A DNA stretch of 32,901 nt from positions 1 to 32,901 of the IMG/VR virus record IMGVR_UViG_3300044951_002330. One strand, written 5' to 3'. The stretch's first letter is position 1. Each line of letters starts with the position of its first letter. The notes under the pieces were generated by a model. That model was not told the DNA's origin, did not search any database, and saw only the letters and a program-made list of their open reading frames with translations. The position numbers and the translations under genes were made by a program. Source of the stretch: a virus. Shown piece after piece: positions 12,377 to 19,810 of the stretch.

Positions 12377-13554
12377 TGAATTTTAGAGAGAAATTTAAGA
12401 ATGGTTTAGCAGGATTAAACTTTGGATTACCCACAGGAATCAAAAATATAGACATAGTTACAGGAGGTGTGCAAAAAGCTTCTATTTATGTTGTTGGTGC
12501 TGGACCAAAAGTAGGTAAAACTACCTTTACAGATTTTGCTTTTGTTCTCTCTCCATTTCTATTTTATTTAGATGAGTTGAAGAAAGGCAATCCTTTAGGT
12601 ATCTCAGTTGAATGGATTTATTTTTCATTTGAAATAGATAGAGTTAAAAAAGAGTTTAAGTATATCACTTTCTTTATGTTTAGAGATTATGGTATTACAA
12701 CTTTTACTTGGAATAATGAAGTCTATGAGATAAGTCCAACATATCTTGAAGGTAAAATGTCTGATAATGATGGAAAAAGAATTATTCCATCAGCAGAACA
12801 TCAGAAAATTGTACTTAAGATTTATGAAGATAGAATCATACCTCTTTTTGGAGAATATGATGAAAAAGGAAAACAGATTAAAGCAGGTCTAATTAGATTT
12901 GTTCAGAATAGAGATAATCCTACAGGGCTTAGAAATTTTATAGGACATTATACTACTGAACAAGGAACTTGGAACAAAGTTAAATATTGGGAGATTGTTG
13001 GTAAAGACGAACAAGGAGGAGACTTAAAAGTACAGAAGGAAAGAAGAGATAGTTGGACTCCAAATGACCCAAAAAAGTACACAATTATTGTACTAGACCA
13101 TATTAGAAAACTTAAAGATGAGAGAGGTTTCCAAAAGAAACAGCTTGTTGATAAGATGGTTGAGTATCAAGTAGAATTTAGAAATTGGTGTGGCTTTACA
13201 TTTGTAGATATTATCCACCTTAATAGAGGCTTAGGGGATGTAACCAGATTAAAGTATAACAATGAGTTTATTTATCCTACAGGAGATGATATTAAAGAAA
13301 CAGGTAATCTCTCAGAAGAGGCAGATTATGTGTTTACAATGATGAATCCAAATGATGAAAAGTACAATTTAACTAAACATTTTGGACTACAGATTAAAAG
13401 TACAGCAAATGATGAGATATATCCTAACTACATCTCAATCCATTTAGTTGAAAGTAGGGACACTGAATGTCCTGTCCATTTTAAGACCATAATGAAAGGA
13501 AATATTAACTCTTTTATACCCTTAATTGAAAATACAGGGTATGGAAATTATTAA
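12376..13554 (+). CDS. DnaB-like replicative helicase (392 aa)
   Basis: RecA-fold hexameric helicase. The opening LNFGLPTGIKNIDIVTGGVQ is typical for the linker into the DnaB C-terminal domain. Walker A is GPKVGKTTF (residues ~43-51), Walker B is YTIIVLDHIRKL (~234-245), and a later segment (FTFVDIIHLNRGLGDV) matches the sensor/H4 region. The N-terminal primase-binding domain of bacterial DnaB is missing, as in several phage helicases, so interaction with the primase at 16629 must work differently. Coupled to the upstream 184-aa gene by TAATG. Position in the replication operon supports the assignment. Confidence 0.88.
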   Translation: MNFREKFKNGLAGLNFGLPTGIKNIDIVTGGVQKASIYVVGAGPKVGKTTFTDFAFVLSPFLFYLDELKKGNPLGISVEWIYFSFEIDRVKKEFKYITFFMFRDYGITTFTWNNEVYEISPTYLEGKMSDNDGKRIIPSAEHQKIVLKIYEDRIIPLFGEYDEKGKQIKAGLIRFVQNRDNPTGLRNFIGHYTTEQGTWNKVKYWEIVGKDEQGGDLKVQKERRDSWTPNDPKKYTIIVLDHIRKLKDERGFQKKQLVDKMVEYQVEFRNWCGFTFVDIIHLNRGLGDVTRLKYNNEFIYPTGDDIKETGNLSEEADYVFTMMNPNDEKYNLTKHFGLQIKSTANDEIYPNYISIHLVESRDTECPVHFKTIMKGNINSFIPLIENTGYGNY

Positions 13555-13560
13555 TTAACT

Positions 13561-15235
13561 ATGTCAAATGCAATAGCAGTAGTAACAGAAAGTGGATTTG
13601 GAAAAACCACATCAGTAGGCTCAATACCTGAATTAGATATTATAGGATTGAACCCAGCAGAAACCTTTTTCTTTAATGTAAAAGGGAAACCATTACCATT
13701 TAGAGGTTGGAGAAAAATGTACATTCCTGTAAAGTTTGATGCAAATACTCCACCAAAAGAAGGTAATTATTTAGACTCTTGTAATCCTTATGATATTATC
13801 AAAGTGATGCAATATATTGGAGCTAAAAGACCTGAAATCAAGAATATAGTTATTGATGATTAAACGGTAGTCATCATTAAATCTCGTGAATCTGGGAAAG
13901 TCTTAGTAAAAGATAACCCTTATCCAAGATATATAGAAATATGTATAAGGAACAACGACTAGTAAATACTGTCCTAACAAGTGGTGTTGAGGAGAATGAA
14001 TTACCAAGAGTGCGGGATATAGGCTTATGTGTACCAACATTTAAAGGCTTATAAAGAGATAGTCTGAACTATACAAATAATTACAAAATAAAATTACCCA
14101 TATATTATGGTTATCATCTAAAAAATTGTATTTTTATAAAATAAAAATACAATAACTATGGTAAATATTTACACCTTATCTGACCCTAAAACAGGAGAAA
14201 TCAGATATATAGGACAAACAACCAGAAAATTAATAGATAGATGGTATGACCATTGTTCTGAGTATAAACTTGCAAGAGAAACTAATCATAAAAGAAATTG
14301 GATTGTTTCACTAAAAAAACAAGAACTTAGACCAAAAATTGAAATTTTAGATATTGTTGAAGAATCTAATTGGATTTTTTGGGAACAATACTGGATTTCA
14401 CAATTTAAAAGTTGGGGGTATAATTTAACAAACCTATCTGATGGTGGAGAAGGTAATTTAGGAGGAACAGGATGTTTAGGATATAGACATACAGAAGAAG
14501 CTAAAGCAAATATAAGTAGATTAAATTCAAGACCTAAAACAGAATCTTGGATTTTAAATGCTGGAAATGCTAAAAGAAAAACTACTGCAACTCCTATAAT
14601 ACAATTTACTAAAGAGGGTATTTTTGTTAAAAAATGGACTTCTTTTTTTGAAGCAGCAAAATATATTAATGTGGATGGTGTTTATAAATCAACTATAAAA
14701 AATATACATGCTTGTTGTAAAAAGAAAAGAAAAACAGCCTACAATTTTAAATGGGAATATGAAAGTATAGAATGAAAGGATAAAGAGCCTTTCAGATAAC
14801 AAATGTATGTACCAATACATTCTTGCAGATGAGTTTATGGCTCAAGCATTGAAAGCAGGATTTGATAAGTTTAATAAACTAGCAAAAAATGCCTATGATG
14901 TATTGAATACAGGAATAGGATTACCAGCACATATCAATTTTATTGTGTTAACTCACAGTGAAGAAATTGAGAATGGATTTCAAACAAGTTATAAGATTAA
15001 AACTATTGGTAAAATGTTAGATAATAAGGTAACTCTTGAAGGTCTATTTACTATTGTTTTATATGGTAAACAAATTTGGAATGATAAAGATAAAAAAGTT
15101 ACAAAATCTTTTGTAACCAATTTTGATGGACAATATCCAGCTAAATCACCTGTTGGAATGTTCAAAGACCTTTACATCTTAAATGATTTAGGGGCAGTTA
15201 TCAAAGCTGTTGATGACTACAATAATGGAGAGTAA
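13561..15235 (+). CDS. RecA/AAA-like ATPase split by a group I intron (241 aa spliced)
   Basis: Exon 1 is 13561-13860 and exon 2 is 14810-15235. Joined, the junction reads NIVIDD-YQYILADEFMAQ, restoring Walker B (IVIDD) to its downstream helix; unspliced, translation would stop right after IDD. Walker A is ESGFGKTTS (residues ~10-18). Exon 2 contains INFIVLTHSEE, KTIGKMLDNKVTLEGLFTIVLYG, a pattern of phage AAA_24/Sak4-like ATPases that act as RecA-type recombinases or replication ATPases. The intron interrupts the gene exactly at the conserved Walker B motif, a usual place for group I introns in essential phage genes. The family name is a best guess; ATPase function is well supported. Confidence 0.85.
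14126..14152 (+). promoter_or_regulatory. Perfect hairpin before the homing endonuclease start
   Basis: TTGTATTTTTAT (14126-14137) and ATAAAAATACAA (14141-14152) are exact complements over an AAA loop, ending 5 nt before the ATG at 14158. It would occlude the ribosome landing site. In T4, comparable hairpins silence intron endonucleases on early read-through transcripts; the same logic is inferred here. Confidence 0.7.
14158..14775 (+). CDS. GIY-YIG homing endonuclease, intron-encoded (205 aa)
   Basis: It would cut intronless alleles of the ATPase gene and so spread the intron. The catalytic domain is at the N-terminus: VNIYTLSD with Y5 in place of the first GIY, RYIGQT (residues 16-21) for YIG, R28, H32 and the acidic residue in WIFWEQYWI (~E67). 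The DNA-binding tail has NUMOD3-like repeats (RHTEEAKANISRLN, RPKTESWI) and a NUMOD1-like module (PIIQFTKEGIFVKKWTSFFEAAKYI region, ~145-170). Length matches I-TevI-type enzymes. All catalytic positions look intact, so the element is probably active. It lies wholly inside the intron. Confidence 0.93.
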   Translation: MVNIYTLSDPKTGEIRYIGQTTRKLIDRWYDHCSEYKLARETNHKRNWIVSLKKQELRPKIEILDIVEESNWIFWEQYWISQFKSWGYNLTNLSDGGEGNLGGTGCLGYRHTEEAKANISRLNSRPKTESWILNAGNAKRKTTATPIIQFTKEGIFVKKWTSFFEAAKYINVDGVYKSTIKNIHACCKKKRKTAYNFKWEYESIE

Positions 15236-15290
15236 AGCACCTATGCTAAAATAGGAATAAATATTTATTAATCTTTTAAATTTAAGACAA

Positions 15291-15731
15291 ATGTCAAATT
15301 TAGGAACAAATGAGAATGGAGCTGCAGCTACATCCCCAAGACAAGTACAACTTACAGTAAGTGGTGTACAAAATGATTTAAAGAATGGTCTTTCAAGACC
15401 TATGATTCAAGCAAAATATGCTCTTTCAGGTAAAGACTTGAAAGATTTATTTTCGCATCCTTCCCTAAAAGGACTAAAAACCAAAAGTGCTCCAGGTTTT
15501 GTATTATTTGATGATACAGTTGAAGGAACACAAGCACCTGAAATTTCTCAAATTTCAACACCAGCACCAGCACCAATAGTGGTTGAGGATGAGGTTGAAG
15601 AAGTTGAAGAAATTGAAGTGTATGAAACTGAAGAAGTGTCAGACAATGATGTAAGACAAGAACCACAAGCTTCTGCACCTGTTTTAGAACCTTGGGAGCA
15701 AGATTTAACTGAAACAGATTCAGTTCTTTAA
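15291..15731 (+). CDS. Hypothetical protein with acidic C-terminus (146 aa)
   Basis: The N-terminal half (residues ~18-60: RQVQLTVSGVQNDLKNGLSR, then YALSGKDLKDLFSHPSLKG) reads like a short helix-turn-helix-like unit. The second half is disordered, with a Pro/Ala run, then a Glu/Val-rich acidic repeat (EDEVEEVEEIEVYETEEV) and the tail EPWEQDLTETDSVL. An acidic disordered tail in a replication operon often contacts partner proteins. It lies between the ATPase and the next unknown gene; function not recognised. Confidence 0.75.
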   Translation: MSNLGTNENGAAATSPRQVQLTVSGVQNDLKNGLSRPMIQAKYALSGKDLKDLFSHPSLKGLKTKSAPGFVLFDDTVEGTQAPEISQISTPAPAPIVVEDEVEEVEEIEVYETEEVSDNDVRQEPQASAPVLEPWEQDLTETDSVL

Positions 15732-15767
15732 AAACAAATTATTAATTTTACAAAATAAGAAATTATT

Positions 15768-16562
15768 ATGAGTGAGAATCAAAATGTACCACAAGGTAGT
15801 GGTTATGGATATGATGAGTCAGAAGGACCAGAATCATCATCTTTTGTCTTTGGATTAAATTCAGGGAATGTGTTATTAACTAAGTTTGAATTTACTGCCA
15901 ATGGTGGTAAAGATGGAGCTGAAGCAGAGGCTATTGATATTGTTTTCAATATTGATGGTAAAGAGAAAAGTGCAAGAAAGTTTGCTATTAGTAAAGCTTT
16001 TGCAAAAGACCCTGTAACTAAAGCACAAATTGAAGTTACTGACCCAAATCATCCAGCTTTTAAACAAGCTCAAAATGAAATGAGTGCAGTATTAGTGCAT
16101 ATTGTTGGTTGTTTTGTACCTAAAGAAGCTATCAAAGCTGCTTTATCAATTCAAATTCAAAGTTTTAAGCATTATTGTCATATTCTTGCACATCTTTTGC
16201 CTACAAATTTTGCTACAATTAAGCTAGATGCTTTTGCACAATATCAATGGGGTATTTCAGGAGAAGCCAAAAGAACTTTCTTAGAATTTCCTAAGAATAT
16301 GAAGCATGGTAGATGGTTATGTGTTCACATAGCCCCTGTAAATGCTTGGGAAAAACAACAAAAACTTAATGCAGGAGACTCAGAAACTGCTTTAAGATAT
16401 GTTGATGCTGATGGAAATGTACACCCTTTCACAAGAAATGGTTGGTTTATGGCTTCTAATTTTGCTACAATGCAGAAAGAAGCTGAATCAGCAGGTGCAT
16501 CTCAAATGAATGCAAGTGCTAGTACAACCACTGGTGCAGCTGTATCAGGAGATAACTGGTAG
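15768..16562 (+). CDS. Hypothetical replication-module protein (264 aa)
   Basis: Soluble protein. The central part has beta-prone stretches (EAIDIVFNIDGKEKSARKFAI), then LVHIVGCFVPKEAIKAALS, SFKHYCHILAHLLPTNF and FLEFPKNMKHGRWLCVHIAP. The last ~30 residues are Ala/Ser/Thr-rich and end GAAVSGDNW, a flexible tail with a charged/aromatic tip as in some single-strand DNA-binding proteins. Its own downstream terminator and its place directly before the primase suggest an abundant replication factor; SSB is a plausible but unproven role. Confidence 0.78.
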   Translation: MSENQNVPQGSGYGYDESEGPESSSFVFGLNSGNVLLTKFEFTANGGKDGAEAEAIDIVFNIDGKEKSARKFAISKAFAKDPVTKAQIEVTDPNHPAFKQAQNEMSAVLVHIVGCFVPKEAIKAALSIQIQSFKHYCHILAHLLPTNFATIKLDAFAQYQWGISGEAKRTFLEFPKNMKHGRWLCVHIAPVNAWEKQQKLNAGDSETALRYVDADGNVHPFTRNGWFMASNFATMQKEAESAGASQMNASASTTTGAAVSGDNW

Positions 16563-16578
16563 TATATAATTAAATTAA

Positions 16579-16605
16579 AAGGGAGTTATTAATTTAGCTC
16601 CCTTT
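16579..16605 (+). terminator. Intrinsic terminator before the primase gene
   Basis: AAGGGAG (16579-16585) pairs with CTCCCTT (16598-16604) over a 12-nt loop; only a short T-run follows, so partial read-through into the primase gene is likely. Confidence 0.7.
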
Positions 16606-16628
16606 ACTTATCTTAATACTTTTGAAAG

Positions 16629-17657
16629 ATGGAAAAATATGGATATGTTGAAGGAACAAGTGCTTATTTGACTAAAGAAAATATTCTTGAGAGAATTTCT
16701 CAGGAGGATATTTTTAAAATGGTCTTTGGTTCTACTCCTGAAGAACATAAATACATTAAATCTCCTTTCAGAGAGGATAAAACTCCTGATTGTTATTTTG
16801 AATGGTATAAGGACATTTTATATTTTATTGATTGGGCAGAAGCCACAAAAAGAAAACATAGAGATTGTTTTAATGCTATTCAAGATACTTATGGGGTTAG
16901 TTTTTTTAAATCATTGGAAATAATTGCTACTAACATAGCAACAAGTACAGTGATAAAACCTCCTAGTATTAAAAGAGAGATTACCCAGAATGAAAAGGTA
17001 AATAAAGATATTCCATTTAAAGCTAGAGCATTTAATAATGCTAAAGATAGAGAATTTTGGAGTGGATATGGTATAACCAAAGCCAATTTAATGGAAGATG
17101 AAGTCTTCCCTGTAATATGGTATAAAATTTTTTCAAAAAGATTCAAGACATATGTTGTCATTAGACCTAATACAAGGTCTTATATTATAGGAAATTTTGG
17201 AGAGAGAATTAAAATTTATACCCCTGATATTGTAGGGCAAGGAAAATGGGTTACAAATTGTAATCAAAATGATATAGGAGGAAATAGTTCTCTTATAACT
17301 TCGGGACCTTTATTAGTAATTACTAAATCTTATAAAGATTATAGAGTACTTAAAAATCAAGGATTAGAAGTAAGATGGTTTCAAAATGAAGGTCAAAAAC
17401 CTTGTGAAGAATATCTCCTAAATCTAGTAGGAGGCTTTGAAAAAGTAGTAGTTTTTTATGACAATGATAACACTGGCATAAAGGCTTCAGCAGAAATTGC
17501 TGAATATATTAATACTATTTATCCAAATAAAGCAATATCTCTGAGTTTACCAATAAAACTATTAAAAGAGAACATATCAGACCCTTCAGATTTATACAAA
17601 ATCAAAGGGGAAGAAGAGTTACAAAAATTTCTAAGAAAAAATAAATTAATAACTTAA
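16629..17657 (+). CDS. DnaG-like primase with Toprim domain (342 aa)
   Basis: It would synthesise RNA primers for the phage polymerase. The N-terminal region (residues ~15-95) has the DnaG-like order EDIFKMVFG, KSPFREDKTPDCYFEWY, LYFIDWAEA, DCFNAIQDTYGVSF, but without the usual zinc-binding Cys set. The Toprim domain includes LLVITKSYKDYRVLKNQG (~226-243), where the normal catalytic Glu of Toprim is replaced by Lys, and VVVFYDNDNTGIKAS (~272-286) with the DxD intact. The same substitution is known in some phage primases. Shorter than bacterial DnaG (~580 aa) because the helicase-interaction domain is missing. Confidence 0.85.
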   Translation: MEKYGYVEGTSAYLTKENILERISQEDIFKMVFGSTPEEHKYIKSPFREDKTPDCYFEWYKDILYFIDWAEATKRKHRDCFNAIQDTYGVSFFKSLEIIATNIATSTVIKPPSIKREITQNEKVNKDIPFKARAFNNAKDREFWSGYGITKANLMEDEVFPVIWYKIFSKRFKTYVVIRPNTRSYIIGNFGERIKIYTPDIVGQGKWVTNCNQNDIGGNSSLITSGPLLVITKSYKDYRVLKNQGLEVRWFQNEGQKPCEEYLLNLVGGFEKVVVFYDNDNTGIKASAEIAEYINTIYPNKAISLSLPIKLLKENISDPSDLYKIKGEEELQKFLRKNKLIT

Positions 17658-17668
17658 AAATAATCAAG

Positions 17669-18556
17669 ATGATTGTAAAAGTTTATTCTACCCAAATGGG
17701 AGAAAAGAGTGTAGAAACCAGTGCCACAACTTGGGGTCAACTACAAAATGATTTGAATAGAGAAGGGATTACCTATAATGGTATGAAATCAGTAATTGGA
17801 GAGTCTAAATTAACTCTTGAAGCTGATGCTGCAATATTGCCAACTACAGGTTTTACTTTGTTTCTTATGCCAAAGAAAACTAAAGCAGGTGCTGATATTA
17901 ATACTATTGGTTACAAAGAACTTAGAGCTGAAATTTGTACTATTCTTAGTGCAACAGGTGGAGAAAATGCTAAAGCTCACTTTAATGTGGGAAAGAATTA
18001 TACCACTAAGGGGACTGAGGAACTTAGAGGGTTATTGGCAACTTGGAAAGGAATTACTTTAGTTCCTGTTGAAGCACCAGCTAAAAAGAAAAAAGCTACT
18101 TCTGCTAAAAACAGTAGACCTAAACCTACTAGACAAATGGTAGAAAAAGTAGAAGCTGTTGTTGAATCTGTAAAGGAATCCAAAGAAGAAGTTGAAGATA
18201 TGCAAGTATTTGCTTCTGATACAGATACTGTTATAGAAATTAAATCTCCTCTTGCTTGTTCTTTTTCTGCAATTTTAGTTGCAATAGATTCTATAGTTTT
18301 TCCAGAAATTCTTGAAGAAGATTTTGTTAAAAGTATTAAAGAAGAAATTGATGTAATGAAAAGTCATGCGTTAAGTCTTGAAGATGCTGTTAATCTTAAA
18401 GTAGAGAGTCTTTTAAAAGAAAAAGAAATAGCAGAAGCTAAAGCTAAAGAAGAAGAAGAAGCTAGACAAATTCTTGCTGAAGAAAAAAGACATGATGAAG
18501 AAATTCTTAAAAATCAGGAAGCTGAAATGAGAAGAATGTTTGGAGATGTTCAATAA
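17669..18556 (+). CDS. Ubiquitin-like (beta-grasp) protein with C-terminal extension (295 aa)
   Basis: Residues 1-74 read as a ubiquitin/ThiS-like beta-grasp domain: VKVYSTQMGEKSVE (two strands), TTWGQLQNDLNREGI (helix), then LEADAAILPTTGFTLFLMPK (later strands). After it come a short linker, a helical module (GYKELRAEICTILSATGG, then NYTTKGTEELRGLLATW, ~83-128), a basic Lys/Ala segment and a long acidic coiled coil to the end (~230-295). No C-terminal Gly-Gly; the only GG pair in the linker region is SATGG near residue 94-98. If it is conjugated, the tail must be removed or the protein works as a noncovalent or fused Ubl. First gene of the E2-JAB-E1 cassette. The fold is inferred from pattern, not from a database match. 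Confidence 0.65.
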   Translation: MIVKVYSTQMGEKSVETSATTWGQLQNDLNREGITYNGMKSVIGESKLTLEADAAILPTTGFTLFLMPKKTKAGADINTIGYKELRAEICTILSATGGENAKAHFNVGKNYTTKGTEELRGLLATWKGITLVPVEAPAKKKKATSAKNSRPKPTRQMVEKVEAVVESVKESKEEVEDMQVFASDTDTVIEIKSPLACSFSAILVAIDSIVFPEILEEDFVKSIKEEIDVMKSHALSLEDAVNLKVESLLKEKEIAEAKAKEEEEARQILAEEKRHDEEILKNQEAEMRRMFGDVQ

Positions 18557-18578
18557 ATAATTGACCAATAATTAATAT

Positions 18579-18610
18579 AAAAGTCAGGATATTATGTATC
18601 CTGACTTTTT
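18579..18610 (+). terminator. Intrinsic terminator or attenuator inside the Ubl cassette
   Basis: AAAAGTCAGGATA (18579-18591) and TATCCTGACTTTT (18597-18609) are exact complements over TTATG, with the 3' arm forming the T-run. It ends 13 nt before the next ATG. It should make the Ubl-like mRNA more abundant than the enzyme genes downstream. Confidence 0.85.
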
Positions 18611-18622
18611 AATTTAAATAAA

Positions 18623-19810
18623 ATGGATAAAATAGAAAAATATCTAACAGCAATAAATCGTAAAACAACAGAAGAAAAAATTCTTTTAGTTACAAATCTA
18701 GTTTTAAGAGATAGGTTAGCTTTTAGTGATATAATCACAATAAATATGTCTTCTATTATGGAACAATTACAATATGTTTTTCCTAATAGATGGGACATTC
18801 AGTTTGAAAGATGCTTTGCAATTAAAGATAAAATAGTATTAAAAGCTGAATTTGTAATTCATTTTCCTAAAATTGTAATCAGTAATTCAGAAGAAATGAA
18901 GCATACTATACACGATTTATACATTAAATTGCAAAGTATACAAGCTTACAATGGAGTAGGAATAACTTTTGATGATTTCAAAGGAAAAAGAATGACAGTA
19001 ACAGATGAAGAAGTGTTGTCTAAATATCAACATAGTCATCTACCCAGTAGACCTTACACTGAAATAAAAAAGACAAGAGAAGCAAGTAAATTTTCTAGTT
19101 ATGGACAAACAGGAGATTCAAATGCTGTTTTTACATATAGAAATTTCTGTAAAGGGTCTAGTGAAATTAATCAAATCTTATCAATGTTATCTAGCAGATA
19201 TGATTCCAACATCTTTAAGATGTTTCTATTACAATTGGACTTGTATGTACAATGGGAATCTATTGAGGGAAGACCTCATATCTATATGAAATATGTTTCA
19301 GGTAGGGCTGAAATAAATCATCCTTCTTCTTATAAACAACAAGAGTTTTATGATTATTTGCCTTTATGGGAAATGAATATCAATTTTAAAGTAGAAAATG
19401 GAGAAATTAAAGTTATAGATAACAATAAATTTGAAGACTTTCTAAAATATAAAGGAGATGTTTCTGGAGTATACCCTGTAGATATTAGGAATACATTATG
19501 TATCAAAGATGAAAAAGGAAATTATTACAGTAGAAGAAGTTTACCTACTGAATTTCCTGATGCTTTATTAGACCCAGTAGAAGAATTGAATACAATTAGT
19601 TGGTATTTCAAAGGAGAATTAATAGAATTTAAAGTAATATATCAATCAGAAGAAGAAAGAGCATTAAATGCAGAAAAACCTTTTTTTATTCACAAAGACT
19701 TAAAAGAATATGCAAAATCAAGAATTGAACAAACCATTAAAACCCAGAGATTTAGATGTTATATCTCTGAGCAATTGTCCAAAGCTAATAATCCCACAAG
19801 AAGTATCTAA
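18623..19810 (+). CDS. Possible E2-like conjugation enzyme (395 aa)
   Basis: Not recognised with certainty. Context and a central pattern suggest an E2/UBC-related protein as in bacterial Ubl operons: a sheet-like segment VLKAEFVIHFPKIVISNSEEM (~73-92), a helix, GKRMTVTDEE, then KYQHSHLPSRP (His137 and His139) and NFCKGSSEI with Cys176 after a ~35-residue stretch. A His-rich flap before a single Cys followed by Gly recalls the H(P)N...CL arrangement of E2 enzymes. QWESIEGRPHIYMKYV follows (~210-225), then a domain of unknown type. Other Cys residues are C64, C289 region and C385. The 3' end overlaps the JAB gene by 101 nt. E2 function is an inference from synteny and pattern. Confidence 0.5.
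   Translation: MDKIEKYLTAINRKTTEEKILLVTNLVLRDRLAFSDIITINMSSIMEQLQYVFPNRWDIQFERCFAIKDKIVLKAEFVIHFPKIVISNSEEMKHTIHDLYIKLQSIQAYNGVGITFDDFKGKRMTVTDEEVLSKYQHSHLPSRPYTEIKKTREASKFSSYGQTGDSNAVFTYRNFCKGSSEINQILSMLSSRYDSNIFKMFLLQLDLYVQWESIEGRPHIYMKYVSGRAEINHPSSYKQQEFYDYLPLWEMNINFKVENGEIKVIDNNKFEDFLKYKGDVSGVYPVDIRNTLCIKDEKGNYYSRRSLPTEFPDALLDPVEELNTISWYFKGELIEFKVIYQSEEERALNAEKPFFIHKDLKEYAKSRIEQTIKTQRFRCYISEQLSKANNPTRSI

Larger units (their letters stand above)
13861..14809 (+). ncRNA. Group I self-splicing intron (949 nt) with homing endonuclease gene
   Basis: The splice sites follow from several signs. The last seven exon bases TGATGAT (13854-13860) pair with GTCATCA (13870-13876) as the internal guide (P1), with the required U-G pair at the 5' splice site. 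The intron ends in G (14809). GACTA (13957-13961) pairs with TAGTC (14060-14064), placed as the two strands of P7, in the familiar context GATAGTCTGAACTAT. Removing 13861-14809 joins the two ATPase halves in frame. The ribozyme core is in the first ~230 nt, the endonuclease gene lies after P7, and a GAAAGG/CCTTTC hairpin (14774-14779, 14787-14793) near the 3' end may be P9. Confidence 0.93.

Noticed and set aside
13561-13863. Truncated 100-aa ATPase as a broken gene
   Set aside because: The stop at 13861-13863 is inside the intron; the gene is interrupted by a splicing element, not a pseudogene.
14801-14809. ATG at 14807 as an independent start for the downstream ATPase half
   Set aside because: It lies in intron sequence. 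Removing the intron joins GAT to TAC in frame and restores the Walker B region, so the second half is an exon, not a separate gene.
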